Below are positions 1 to 8,553 of a DNA stretch of 64,000 bases, in pieces. Numbering within the stretch: the first letter of the stretch is position 1; every line of letters starts with the position of its first letter. The stretch comes from Bacteroidales bacterium. GTDB lineage: Bacteria > Bacteroidota > Bacteroidia > Bacteroidales > WCHB1-69. The stretch is taken from contig JAEETJ010000003.1 of NCBI GenBank assembly GCA_016290295.1, positions 62,001 to 126,000 on the forward strand, read 5' to 3'. The notes under the pieces are model-generated. The model had not been told where the DNA came from. It saw only the letters and a program-made list of their open reading frames with translations, and made no database searches. The translations under genes were made by a program, and so were the position numbers.

Positions 1-2
1 CC

Positions 3-1157
3 AAGCGTTTTATGGAGGCGGGTTATGAGGTGACCACCTTCAATGCTTCCAATCGTGTGGGGTTGACAGCGGAGGATTTTAAGGGACGGCCATTCCTGAA
101 AAAACAATACGGACCTTATACGTTTGTCCATGTGGATGTTCCAGACTATCAGGGTAATGGTATGAGAAGAATGTATTCCATTTGGTCCTTTGCCCGTAGC
201 GTTTTCAAGATTCGCAAGCAGTTCGAAAAACCGGATATCATTCTGCATAATATTCATCCTCCTTTTGATTATCCTATTGTACGCTTGGCCAAAAAACTGA
301 AAGCCAAATATATTACTGAGGCTTGGGACCTTTGGCCCGCTGATTTTGTGAATTTCGGTCTGGTGAAGGAGAGCAATCCAGCTATGAAAATCGCTTATCA
401 GATTGAAAAACAGTACTATTATCATGCGGATGAACTTGTCTTCACTTTCGAAGGGGCTTTGGATTATCTGAAAAAGAAAGGTTGGACTACCGAAACTGGC
501 GGCAAAATTGACCTGGCACATGTGCATTATGTCAATAATGGCATCGATTTGAAGCAATTTGATGCGGATAAGATGCGTTATCCCCGCGAGGATGCAGACA
601 TCAATAACCAGGATTTATACAAGATTGTGTATTTAGGTGCCATCAATCGGGCCAATAAGGTGAAAACGCTGATAGAAGCAGCGTCTTTGCTGAAAGAAAA
701 GCCCAATTATCGTTTTTTCTTGTATGGAGACGGGGCATATCGGGAGGAATTGGAAGCCTATGCCAAAGAAAAGGGGTTAGACAACATTGTTTTCAAGGAA
801 AAGAGAGTCTCCTTTGCTGAGTGTGCTTGGATAGTGTCCCAGGCAACGGTCAATGTGATGAACTATGAACAAAATTTTGGCAAATACGGGGTTAGCTCGG
901 GTAAATTGTTCTTGTATTTGGCGGCAGGTAAACCTATTGTCTGCAATATTGATATCGCCTACGATGATGTCATTACGGAAAACAATTTGGGTGTCGTTTA
1001 TAACATGAAGACTGCAGAGGAAATGGCAGAGGCTATTCGCCGCTTGGCAGAACAGCCCGAAGAAGAATATGAGGCGATGTGCAAGCGGGTGCGTCAGGTG
1101 GCGGAAAGATTTGATTATGAGAATCTTTCTGCGGAAGAATTAAAGATTATTGAGTAG
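3..1157 (+). CDS. Glycosyltransferase family 4 protein, 5' end cut off
   Basis: This is a GT-B fold (GT4-like) sugar transferase that would add a sugar to a lipid-linked surface glycan on the cytoplasmic face. The reading frame is open to the window edge, and the first ATG (position 12) falls inside what reads as the N-terminal Rossmann fold, so the real start lies upstream. Visible family features are the acceptor-side segment ending in AWDLWPADF, the linker VNNGIDLKQFD before the donor-binding domain, YLGAINRANKVKTLI, and GKLFLYLAAGKPIV, the usual E/G-rich donor-site region. The stop codon is one base before the ATG of the next gene, so the two are translationally linked. Which sugar it uses cannot be read from the sequence. 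Confidence 0.88.
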   Translation, partial: KRFMEAGYEVTTFNASNRVGLTAEDFKGRPFLKKQYGPYTFVHVDVPDYQGNGMRRMYSIWSFARSVFKIRKQFEKPDIILHNIHPPFDYPIVRLAKKLKAKYITEAWDLWPADFVNFGLVKESNPAMKIAYQIEKQYYYHADELVFTFEGALDYLKKKGWTTETGGKIDLAHVHYVNNGIDLKQFDADKMRYPREDADINNQDLYKIVYLGAINRANKVKTLIEAASLLKEKPNYRFFLYGDGAYREELEAYAKEKGLDNIVFKEKRVSFAECAWIVSQATVNVMNYEQNFGKYGVSSGKLFLYLAAGKPIVCNIDIAYDDVITENNLGVVYNMKTAEEMAEAIRRLAEQPEEEYEAMCKRVRQVAERFDYENLSAEELKIIE

Positions 1158-1158
1158 T

Positions 1159-1845
1159 ATGTATAGAAATTTTTTCAAACGTTTGTTGGATATTGTGGTG
1201 GCTACTGTTGCTCTTTTGGCAGTTGGCTGGCTGATGCTTATAGTAGCTTTGTGGTTGCATTTTGCCAACAAGGGGGCAGGTGCTTTCTTTGTCCAAACCC
1301 GCGTTGGCAAAGGGGAAAAGTGGTTTCATGTGCTGAAGTTCAAGTCAATGACCGACGAGCGTGATGCCAAGGGGGATTTGTTACCCGATGCGCAGCGCCT
1401 GACTACAGCGGGACGTTTTGTGCGAGCGACCTCCATCGATGAGTTGCCGCAGTTGCTGAATGTGCTGAAAGGAGATATGTCGTTTATCGGTCCCCGTCCT
1501 TGGCCCCCGGACTATTTGCCCTATTATAACGAGCGGGAGCACCATCGCCATGATGTCAGACCGGGCATCTCGGGCTGGGCACAGGTAAATGGCCGTACAT
1601 CTGTAAGCTGGCCAGATCGCATTAACTACGATTTGGAGTATGTGGAACATTTGTCTTTCGCCTTTGATGTAAAGATTCTGTGGAAAACCGTTACCAAGGT
1701 GTTCAAACGCGAAAGTGTCGGCATCGAAAAAAGCGGTGTTTATAGTTTCTACGATTATCGCAAGGCGGAATGGGCTGAACAGGGCCGACAGGATTTGATA
1801 GAGAAAGCCGAAAAAGAAGAGGCCGAAATTATCCGCAAATCGTAG
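1159..1845 (+). CDS. Priming phosphoglycosyl transferase (bacterial sugar transferase, PglC/WcaJ catalytic domain)
   Basis: Moves a sugar-1-phosphate from a UDP-sugar to undecaprenyl phosphate, the first membrane step of polysaccharide repeat-unit assembly. The 228-residue length fits the small monotopic PGT class rather than full WbaP. It has one hydrophobic N-terminal re-entrant helix (about residues 9-34), KFKSM, the catalytic Asp-Glu pair in SIDELPQLLNVLKGDMSF, IGPRP, and PGISGWAQVNGR. I use the ATG at 1159 rather than an in-frame TTG nine bases upstream, because the TTG lies inside the previous gene. A charged Lys/Glu tail follows the core. It belongs to the same operon as the glycosyltransferase before it. 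The dehydratase and aminotransferase downstream suggest a modified amino sugar as substrate, which is an inference. Confidence 0.93.
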   Translation: MYRNFFKRLLDIVVATVALLAVGWLMLIVALWLHFANKGAGAFFVQTRVGKGEKWFHVLKFKSMTDERDAKGDLLPDAQRLTTAGRFVRATSIDELPQLLNVLKGDMSFIGPRPWPPDYLPYYNEREHHRHDVRPGISGWAQVNGRTSVSWPDRINYDLEYVEHLSFAFDVKILWKTVTKVFKRESVGIEKSGVYSFYDYRKAEWAEQGRQDLIEKAEKEEAEIIRKS

Positions 1846-1871
1846 GGCCTCCTCGCATGTGTCCGCAATAA

Positions 1872-1897
1872 TGTAGGGCTGTCACATCGTGGCAGCC
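1872..1897 (+). repeat. REP-like palindromic element, copy 1
   Basis: TGTAGGGCTG head followed by a near-perfect hairpin: GGCTGTCA, 5-base loop, TGGCAGCC. Two further copies with the same head, stem and loop size lie at 16682-16707 and 58043-58071, both in the opposite orientation. It sits in the 111-base gap between the priming transferase and the DegT-like gene. Confidence 0.7.
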
Positions 1898-1904
1898 GCA
1901 TGAG

Positions 1905-1938
1905 ATTCCGCAACACTCACTTTGTTCGCTTGCGGAAT
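1905..1938. repeat. Inverted repeat upstream of DegT-like gene
   Basis: ATTCCGCAA and its exact complement TTGCGGAAT flank a 16-base loop containing CACTTTGTTCG. The hairpin ends 18 bases before the ATG of the next gene, with no T run, so it is more likely an attenuating or mRNA-processing structure, or part of a dispersed palindromic repeat, than a terminator. Confidence 0.5.
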
Positions 1939-1956
1939 GGTGAAAAAACACAAACA

Positions 1957-2970
1957 ATGAAAGAAATAGGCAGCGAATTCTGGATTTCTGATGACAAAAT
2001 TATTCCCGTAAATGAACGGGATGGGCTCTTCGTGCTGTCGGGCAGAACCGCCATCGATTTGATCATCCAGGATATACTGAAGCATAAGAACGTTCGAAAC
2101 GTCTATATGCCAGCCTATTGCTGTGATTCGATGATCGCTCCTTTCCTGCAACGGAATATCAGGGTTGATTTCTATGATATGTTTTTCGATGGAAAATTGG
2201 AGTATGAAATTGATGCTGATAAAAATGTTGATATCCTGTATGTTAGCAATTATTTTGGCTACGAAAACACTTTGTCGGAGGAACTGATTAATCATTTCAA
2301 GGCCAAAGGTACTATCATTTTGTATGACCGGACTCATTCTTATTTGATGAAGGATGAGCAGCCAACCCACGCCGACTATGCTTTTGTAAGCCTGCGAAAA
2401 TGGATGGGCGTGGTGACGGGTGCACAGGTGGAAGGTCTTGATCCAGTGAACCTGCCTGCGTGTCCTTATGCCGATGCCAAGGCTCAGGCGATGAGGGCAA
2501 AATACCAATACCTGAATGGAAATCTGTCTGTAGAGAAGACTGCCTTTCTGGAAGCATTTGCCAATTTCGGAAAGCAATTGGAGCAAGATTATCGCGACTA
2601 TGGCATGGATGACCTTTCCTACGCTTTGTTCAAATCGCAGGATTGGGAGCAGGTGCGGACACAGAGAAGGGCTAATGCGGCCTATCTGCATGAACATTTG
2701 CAACTTGATTTCTTTGGAGAATTAAGTGCTGATGCCTGCCCTTTGTTTGTTCCCGTAATCTTTGCGTCTCATGCGGCACGTGAGAAGCTTAGACAGGCCT
2801 TGATAAGGGCACAAATTTATTGCCCTGTGCATTGGCCGAAAAATAGTCTGATAACTTCTGATATGAAAGTTAATCAATTGTTTGATAACGAGTTGTCGCT
2901 GATATGTGACCAGCGGTATGGTCTGGAAGAGATGGCTTTCATCGTCAAAAAAATTCAAGAATCGATTTAA
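1957..2970 (+). CDS. DegT/DnrJ-like PLP-fold protein of the polysaccharide cluster
   Basis: Resembles fold-type I PLP enzymes of the DegT/DnrJ/EryC1 type that act on nucleotide sugars, but is a divergent, shorter variant (337 residues). Visible signs are a GRTAID start-of-fold segment (residues 29-34), PAYCCDSM (52-59), a probable PLP-pyridine aspartate in LYDRTHS (D124) and a candidate Schiff-base lysine in SLRKWMG (K148). I chose the ATG at 1957. An in-frame ATG at 1900 would add a 19-residue extension encoded by repeat DNA. It is followed 10 bases later by the first of two ATP-grasp genes. It may be an aminotransferase, or a non-transaminating relative that builds an unusual substituent; the sequence does not decide this. 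Confidence 0.72.
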   Translation: MKEIGSEFWISDDKIIPVNERDGLFVLSGRTAIDLIIQDILKHKNVRNVYMPAYCCDSMIAPFLQRNIRVDFYDMFFDGKLEYEIDADKNVDILYVSNYFGYENTLSEELINHFKAKGTIILYDRTHSYLMKDEQPTHADYAFVSLRKWMGVVTGAQVEGLDPVNLPACPYADAKAQAMRAKYQYLNGNLSVEKTAFLEAFANFGKQLEQDYRDYGMDDLSYALFKSQDWEQVRTQRRANAAYLHEHLQLDFFGELSADACPLFVPVIFASHAAREKLRQALIRAQIYCPVHWPKNSLITSDMKVNQLFDNELSLICDQRYGLEEMAFIVKKIQESI

Positions 2971-2980
2971 AAGTAAAAAA

Positions 2981-4048
2981 ATGAAAACTATATTACTGAC
3001 TGGCATTGGCGGTTTGACTCCGCGCTCTATCGCTAAAGTAATCCGAAAAAATCATCCTGATTACCGCTTGATAGGTGTGGATGCCAACAAAAAGGCGATG
3101 GGCTTTTTTATGCCGGGTTTGCTGGACGATTATGCGGTGTGCCCGCGTTGTACAGAGGAAAGCTATTTCCCTTTCATTGAGCAGCTGGTGAAGGATTATC
3201 AAATCGATTATGCCTTTGTGCAACCTGAAGCTGAAATCGTGGAGTGGGGTGCTTACTACGAGAAAAATGGTCGTTATCCCGTGGATGTGTTCATGGGCTG
3301 TAAATCTCTGTCCGTGTCCCTGCGAGACAAGGCCATCATGGCGGAGTTGCTGAAAGGCACTCATTTTATCCCAAAAACCATCAAAGTGACACAAGAAAAT
3401 CCACGTTATGAGGAGGTTGCACAACATATAGGCTTCCCTTGCTGGATTCGTGCCACCGAAGGTACTGGCGGTCTCGGTTCCTTGCGTCTGGATAACCTCG
3501 ACAGTTATAAGTCGTGGCTTTTTATCAATAGCTTTATCTCGGAATTTACAGTGAGTGAGTTTCTTACAGGTCGTCACCTGGCCAATCAGATGCTGTATTA
3601 CAATAATGAGTATGTGAAAGGTGCTGCACTGGAGTGTGCTGAGTATGTGATGGCAAGCACCGCTCCCTCACATGTGACGGGAAACACGCATTTTGCCCGC
3701 TTTCTGAATGAGGACCGCATCAATCACTTTTGTGATGAATGCATCAAGTATTTATGCGATAAGCTGAAGGTTCCTGCTCATGGTATTCTGAGCTTCGACC
3801 TGAAAGAAGATAAAAACGGAGATTTGAAGGTGACAGAGGTGAATATCCGACACATGGCCTATACTGGCGTGATGGCTCAGGTGGGCTTCGACTTGATAGA
3901 GGACACAATCCGCATCATGGAAGATGGTAATGCAGACCGCATAGTGCGTGATCCTTATCATCATTATGATAAACCCTACATTTTCTTGCGTGATGTGGAT
4001 GTGGAGCCGATAGTGCTGGAAAGCGAAAGCGTTTTTGACAAAAAATAA
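2981..4048 (+). CDS. ATP-grasp family ligase, first of a pair
   Basis: ATP-grasp enzymes join a carboxylate to an amine (or similar nucleophile) through an acyl phosphate. This 355-residue protein begins with a Rossmann-like KTILLTGIGGLTPRSIAK, and the ATP-grasp core follows: GFPCWIRATEGTGGLGS is the nucleotide-binding loop, and KVTEVNIRHMAYTG near the C-terminus has the metal-binding E-x-N pattern. I start at the ATG at 2981, because an upstream in-frame ATG lies inside the previous gene. The second ATP-grasp gene begins 11 bases downstream. In a capsule/O-antigen cluster such ligases can add amino acids or other acids to sugars, which is an inference. The first loop carries IRATEGTGG rather than the commoner VKP, so a changed substrate is possible. 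Confidence 0.85.
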   Translation: MKTILLTGIGGLTPRSIAKVIRKNHPDYRLIGVDANKKAMGFFMPGLLDDYAVCPRCTEESYFPFIEQLVKDYQIDYAFVQPEAEIVEWGAYYEKNGRYPVDVFMGCKSLSVSLRDKAIMAELLKGTHFIPKTIKVTQENPRYEEVAQHIGFPCWIRATEGTGGLGSLRLDNLDSYKSWLFINSFISEFTVSEFLTGRHLANQMLYYNNEYVKGAALECAEYVMASTAPSHVTGNTHFARFLNEDRINHFCDECIKYLCDKLKVPAHGILSFDLKEDKNGDLKVTEVNIRHMAYTGVMAQVGFDLIEDTIRIMEDGNADRIVRDPYHHYDKPYIFLRDVDVEPIVLESESVFDKK

Positions 4049-4059
4049 AATCAAAAAAT

Positions 4060-5337
4060 ATGACAAAAGAATTCGAAGGAAAAAAATTGTTAGTCTTGGG
4101 AGGCTTTACCCTGGCCTGCGAAATTGTGAAACACGCGCAAAGGATGGGTGCCTACGTGATTGTGGCAGACTACAACGATAAGGTGCCTGCCAATGGCTTG
4201 GCCGATAAGTTTGTAACCATCAGTGCCACCGATGTTGATGCTATTGTGGATTTCTGTCGGAAAGAGGGCGTCGACGGTGTGACAACGGGCTTTGTGGATA
4301 TCCTTCAGCAACCTTGCTATGACATTTGTAAGCAGTTGGGCTTGCCCTATTATGTGACCCCGAAAATGCTGTCGGTATCAACCAATAAAATCGATTTCAA
4401 GGAGACTTGCAATCAATATGGCGTGCCCGTGCCGCAAACCTATGTTGTGGGCAATCAGATTAGTGATGAAGTGTATGGGAAAATCAATTACCCAGTGTTT
4501 GTGAAACCCTTGGACAGCAGTGGCTCCCGTGGTGCAGGGGTGTGCTATAACAAGGAGGAATTAGACAAGCAGTTCGCGGAAGCATTGTCTTTCTCGGCTA
4601 CGCAAAACGCTATGATTGAGGACTATATCACAGGTCGAGATTTCATCTTGAATTTAATTGCCCAAGACGGGGAATTCAGGGTAATCTCGATGTTTGACCG
4701 CTATGTGTGTAAGGATAGAGGTAGCGCTATCAATTATTCCAATATAGGCATGGCACCTTCAAAAGCTCTTGATTTCTATCTTGAGGAGATAAATGACAAG
4801 GTGGTCAATATGTTCAAATCCTTGGGATTTACCGATGGTTTGTACTTCCTGCAAGGCTATTCCAATGGCAACAAAATCACTTTCTTTGAAATGGGTTGCC
4901 GCTTGGGTGGCTCCTATTATAATCTGGAAAACAAGTGTATCCAGTGCGATCCTATCGATATGACTGTCCGCTATGCGTTTACAGGCAAAATGTCCAATGA
5001 TTTCAGTGCGTATAAGTATGATGTGGCCAAGTATGATAAGATTGCGCTTACGGTCAATTATCTGTTAAAGGGTAAAGAAGAAACCATCGCAAAAATCAAG
5101 GGAATAGAGGAAATCAAACAGATGAAATCTTTCGTTGAGTGTGAGCAGCGTCAGTTTGAAGGCGATCATTACAAGAATGAAAGAATCGTGGACAGACCTG
5201 TGTTTTCCGTGTATCTTGTGGTGGACAATATGGAGGAAGCACGTAAGGATATTACTTACATGAATTCTGTATTCGAGGTGTATAATCCTGAAGGAAAATC
5301 TCTTCTTACTGAAAAGTATGATCCATATCAGTTATAA
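4060..5337 (+). CDS. ATP-grasp family carboxylate-amine ligase, second of a pair
   Basis: A 425-residue ATP-grasp protein with an N-terminal Rossmann segment (KKLLVLGGFTLACEIVKHA), a central ATP-binding region (YPVFVKPLDSSGSRGAGV) and the metal-site segment KITFFEMGCRLGGSYYN. The general shape matches carbamoyl-phosphate-synthetase-like and BtrJ/LysX-type ligases of unknown specificity. It is not a duplicate of the preceding ATP-grasp protein: the active-site loops differ, which suggests two consecutive ligations or two different acceptors. It is in the same operon (11-base gap upstream, 17-base gap downstream). Substrates are unknown. The neighbouring amino-sugar genes make a sugar amide or short peptide-like substituent the most natural guess. 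Confidence 0.85.
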   Translation: MTKEFEGKKLLVLGGFTLACEIVKHAQRMGAYVIVADYNDKVPANGLADKFVTISATDVDAIVDFCRKEGVDGVTTGFVDILQQPCYDICKQLGLPYYVTPKMLSVSTNKIDFKETCNQYGVPVPQTYVVGNQISDEVYGKINYPVFVKPLDSSGSRGAGVCYNKEELDKQFAEALSFSATQNAMIEDYITGRDFILNLIAQDGEFRVISMFDRYVCKDRGSAINYSNIGMAPSKALDFYLEEINDKVVNMFKSLGFTDGLYFLQGYSNGNKITFFEMGCRLGGSYYNLENKCIQCDPIDMTVRYAFTGKMSNDFSAYKYDVAKYDKIALTVNYLLKGKEETIAKIKGIEEIKQMKSFVECEQRQFEGDHYKNERIVDRPVFSVYLVVDNMEEARKDITYMNSVFEVYNPEGKSLLTEKYDPYQL

Positions 5338-5354
5338 ATTTAAAATATATTACA

Positions 5355-5852
5355 TTGAAAATCAAATATTTACTTGGAAAACTACTGCTGTTAATCCCGA
5401 TTGTCAATAAAAAGCAATTCGTGTATCAGCTCTTGGGTGTACGTGTGGCCTCAAAGGGTGACAGCTATTTTATCGGCAATCCGATGCTGGTAGGCGACTA
5501 TTCCAATTTGCTGATGCATAATCATACGGAGATTGAAAGGAATTGTTTTCTCTTGGCAAAAGACAAAATAGAAATAGGGGAGAATAGTACAATTTCTTAC
5601 GGAGTCTCGGTGTTGACGAGTGCAGATCCCAATGCTCCCTATAATGCGCTGAGTAAATTGTATCATACTATGAAAGCCCCCGTGGTCATAGGCAAGGACT
5701 GTTGGATAGGGGCCAATTCAACGATTCTTCCAGGTGTTACCATCGGCGATTTCTCTGTCGTGGCCGCCGGCTCTGTGGTCACCAAGAATGTTCCGTCAGG
5801 CACGATGGTGGCGGGAAATCCGGCCGTAGTGAAAAAGTATTTGAAAGCATAA
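5355..5852 (+). CDS. Left-handed beta-helix (hexapeptide repeat) acyltransferase
   Basis: This would transfer an acetyl or other acyl group to a hydroxyl or amine of the glycan precursor. The C-terminal half shows hexapeptide-repeat coils (IEIGENSTISYGVSVL, then VVIGKDCWIGANSTIL, PGVTIGDFSVVAAGS) and the common tail VPSGTMVAGNPAVVKKY. Its 165 residues match the NodL/LacA/CysE-like trimeric class and lack the N-terminal Rossmann domain of PglD-type N-acetyltransferases. The start appears to be TTG at 5355, because the next ATG would delete the first 43 residues including a hydrophobic N-terminal segment. The stop is followed 21 bases later by the ligase/polymerase gene. Confidence 0.87.
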   Translation: MKIKYLLGKLLLLIPIVNKKQFVYQLLGVRVASKGDSYFIGNPMLVGDYSNLLMHNHTEIERNCFLLAKDKIEIGENSTISYGVSVLTSADPNAPYNALSKLYHTMKAPVVIGKDCWIGANSTILPGVTIGDFSVVAAGSVVTKNVPSGTMVAGNPAVVKKYLKA

Positions 5853-5873
5853 TGTTGTGGTCATCCAATAACG

Positions 5874-7157
5874 ATGAAAACTTTTGATTTGATACATAAG
5901 GAAGTTGCGAAGCTGCACTGGACAGAAAAGGCCGAGTTGTACAATATGGCCTTTATGCTGCTGTCCATTCCTTTTGACTCAGGCGTGGGGCTTATCTTTG
6001 CTTGCTTATGGATATTGTCAATGGCCTTGAAAAACACCCTCTTGAAACGTTGGTCGTTCTTTGGCTGGCATCAGGATAAAACATATCACTACAATAAAAG
6101 TTATCATATCCTGATTCCTATGATGTGTCTATGGGTGGTGTATCTGCTGAGTTTGCTGTGGACTGAAAATATGGTGACTGGCTGGGGAGAAGTGGGACAA
6201 CTGGTATGGATTCTGGTAATTCCTTTCGCTTTTGCCTGTACTGATTTCAGGGAGATATCCATAAAATGCCTTAGAATTATATTGTGGCTCAATGTGTTAC
6301 TGCTATCTGCGTTGTCTGTTGTATTGCTGATGCGTATGATTGTGCAGGCCACTATTTCTGCGGAGCATTCGTTCCTGTGGTTTATGATGAATCAGGATTT
6401 CTACTATATCCATCATAGCTACATGGCCTTGTATATCCTTACAGGTTTGGCTTTTTTGTATGAGGAAATGAATCATTTGAACAAGGCGAATCCTTCAAGA
6501 ATAGTATTGTGGGTATTTTGCTTTGTCTGTTTGGTTTTGTTCCTGTTGTGCATCAATTCCAGAGCGGGTCTGTTGTGTTTGGTGGTGTTGCTGTTCATGT
6601 GCTGGCTGCATCAGACTTTTATGCGTAAAAAATACCGTTTTGCCATTATCTCTTTAGTAGCCTTGTCCTTGATGGTGGTGATTGTGCATTTCTCCTTGCC
6701 ATCGCATTTCCGACGCTTGTCGGGTACGGTGGAACAGATAGCTAATGGCGATGCCTCTGATGGTCGCTTTGCCATAATGGGCAATGCCTGGACTGTGATT
6801 CAGGATAACGTGATTTGGGGTGTTGGCGCAGGTGACCGGATGGATGTGCTCACGCCTTTCTATGTGACGGAAGAAGATCCTGAAGCTACAGTATATTGTC
6901 CTCATAATCAATTTCTTGACACGTGGATGGCTACGGGAATCATGGGCCTGCTGGCCTTGCTGGTCATGCTCTTTTATCCTTTGTTTGTGACCTGGAAAAA
7001 AAGGCTATTATTCCCATTCCTGTTTTTAGCAGTCTTGTTCCTAAGTCTGTTGTTTGAATCCATGTTGGAGCGGCAAATGGGAGTGGTCTTCGTGGCAGTG
7101 ATGTACGTGTATTGCGCCATGATATTGCAGATAACTGATTTTGAAACTAATCGATAA
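5874..7157 (+). CDS. O-antigen ligase/polymerase family membrane protein (Wzy/WaaL-like)
   Basis: A polytopic inner-membrane protein (about 10-11 hydrophobic segments, 427 residues) of the O-antigen ligase superfamily, which polymerises lipid-linked repeat units or attaches them to an acceptor on the periplasmic side. The family hallmark is NSRAGLLCLVVLLF in the middle, followed by a periplasmic loop with GDASDGRFAIMGNAW, GVGAGD and CPHNQFLDTWMATGIMG, matching the Wzy_C-like region with its conserved Arg and His. Wzy and WaaL cannot be told apart from primary sequence. The flippase expected in such a pathway is not in this cluster; one lies at about 38.5 kb. Confidence 0.87.
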   Translation: MKTFDLIHKEVAKLHWTEKAELYNMAFMLLSIPFDSGVGLIFACLWILSMALKNTLLKRWSFFGWHQDKTYHYNKSYHILIPMMCLWVVYLLSLLWTENMVTGWGEVGQLVWILVIPFAFACTDFREISIKCLRIILWLNVLLLSALSVVLLMRMIVQATISAEHSFLWFMMNQDFYYIHHSYMALYILTGLAFLYEEMNHLNKANPSRIVLWVFCFVCLVLFLLCINSRAGLLCLVVLLFMCWLHQTFMRKKYRFAIISLVALSLMVVIVHFSLPSHFRRLSGTVEQIANGDASDGRFAIMGNAWTVIQDNVIWGVGAGDRMDVLTPFYVTEEDPEATVYCPHNQFLDTWMATGIMGLLALLVMLFYPLFVTWKKRLLFPFLFLAVLFLSLLFESMLERQMGVVFVAVMYVYCAMILQITDFETNR

Positions 7158-7182
7158 TTATAACAATCTAAATATCAATAAA

Positions 7183-8457
7183 ATGAATAAACGCATATTG
7201 TTGTGTTTGGCCCACATGAGTGAAACGGGCATGGAAAGAAAATTTGTTCAGGAAGCCTTCGATGACAATTGGGTAGTGCCTCTTGGACCTAATGTAAATG
7301 GCTTTGAAAAAGATCTAGAAGATTTTGTCAACCAGGTGGATACGGAATCTGGCAAGCGTATGCTTGATAAAAAAGTGGTGGCATTGTCCTCGGGTACAGC
7401 GGCTGTGCATTTGGCATTGTTGGCTTGTGGCGTGCAGCCAGGTGATGAAGTGCTGGTGCAGAGCTTCACTTTCTGTGCTTCCGCCAATCCGATCACTTAT
7501 TTGGGCGCTACGCCAGTCTTTATCGATAGTGAGGAAGACAGTTGGAATATGTGTCCGGAATTGCTGGAGAAGGCCATTGTTGACCGTATCGACAAAACAG
7601 GAAAGAAACCGAAGGCTATTGTTCCGGTGGCCTTGTATGGTATGCCTTATCAGATTGATAAGATTATGGCGATTGCCGATAAGTATGAGATTCCGGTGGT
7701 AGAAGACGCGGCGGAAGGCTTTGGCTCAAGATACAATGGCCAGGTGTTAGGTACCTTCGGTCATTATGGCGTGCTGAGTTTTAATGGTAACAAGATGATT
7801 ACCACTTCGGGTGGCGGTGCTTTGGTATGCCCGAATCAGGAAGCCAAGGACCGCATTATGTTTTTTGCCACACAAGCCAGAGAAGCCTATCCGTATTACC
7901 AGCATGAGGAAATTGGCTATAATTACCGTATGAGCAATATTTGCGCGGGTATCGGCCGTGGACAGATGACCATCTTGGATGAGCATATTCAGCATCACCA
8001 GCATGTCCAATCTCTTTATGCAGAGTTGTTTAAGGATGTCCCGGGCATTAGTCTGCACAAATCGATGAATCCATCGGCAGGTTCCAATTTCTGGTTGTGT
8101 ACCATCTTGTTGGATGAGAATTTGCAGGTGAAAGGGCAGGAGAGAGCATACCAACAAGCCGTTAACCAAGCGGTTGGCGGTGCGGCTGGCGTCGTTCATG
8201 CAGGCGGCTCAATCCATACCGATTGCGAACCGAATGTGAATGTGGAGGCCATGCGTTTGGCTTTGAATGATGCGGGTATTGAAGCTCGTCCCTTGTGGAA
8301 ACCGATGCACAAACAACCGGTGTTCGCTAAGTGTGCAGCCTATACAAATGGTGTCTCAGAGTCAATGTTTGCAAAAGGACTCTGTCTGCCATCCGGTCCA
8401 TGGGTCACCGATGAGGATGTGCGTTATGTGGTGGATACCATTAAATCGTTGTTGTAA
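7183..8457 (+). CDS. DegT/DnrJ/EryC1 family sugar aminotransferase (PglE/LegC-like)
   Basis: PLP-dependent transaminase expected to convert a UDP-4-keto-6-deoxy sugar to the 4-amino sugar. It has the full family signature: SSGTAAVHLALLACGV (residues 69-84), VEDAAEGFGS with the PLP-contacting D175, and SFNGNKMITTSGGG with the Schiff-base lysine K204. The 424-residue length is a little above the usual 370-400 because of an insert near residues 330-360 (VGGAAGVVHAGGSIH). I use the ATG at 7183, because an in-frame TTG at 7141 lies within the previous gene. The 4,6-dehydratase gene that would make its substrate follows after a 96-base gap. Confidence 0.92.
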   Translation: MNKRILLCLAHMSETGMERKFVQEAFDDNWVVPLGPNVNGFEKDLEDFVNQVDTESGKRMLDKKVVALSSGTAAVHLALLACGVQPGDEVLVQSFTFCASANPITYLGATPVFIDSEEDSWNMCPELLEKAIVDRIDKTGKKPKAIVPVALYGMPYQIDKIMAIADKYEIPVVEDAAEGFGSRYNGQVLGTFGHYGVLSFNGNKMITTSGGGALVCPNQEAKDRIMFFATQAREAYPYYQHEEIGYNYRMSNICAGIGRGQMTILDEHIQHHQHVQSLYAELFKDVPGISLHKSMNPSAGSNFWLCTILLDENLQVKGQERAYQQAVNQAVGGAAGVVHAGGSIHTDCEPNVNVEAMRLALNDAGIEARPLWKPMHKQPVFAKCAAYTNGVSESMFAKGLCLPSGPWVTDEDVRYVVDTIKSLL

Positions 8458-8461
8458 CAGG

Positions 8462-8487
8462 TAGAAATATTTTATAAAATGTTTCTA
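8462..8487. terminator. AT-rich palindrome after the aminotransferase gene
   Basis: TAGAAATATTTTA and TAAAATGTTTCTA pair over 13 bases with one mismatch, starting 5 bases after the aminotransferase stop and followed by TAAAAAT. It is G+C-poor with no strong T tract, so it is a weak terminator at best and may only reduce read-through into the dehydratase gene. Confidence 0.4.
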
Positions 8488-8553
8488 TAAAAATCTCATT
8501 GTTAGTAGTTTGGGAAATTTATGCATTCGCTAAATTAGTAGAAGCAAAATAAT

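Noticed and set aside
1900..1956. Upstream start for the DegT-like protein
   Set aside because: The 19 extra residues come from an inverted repeat and do not fit the fold.
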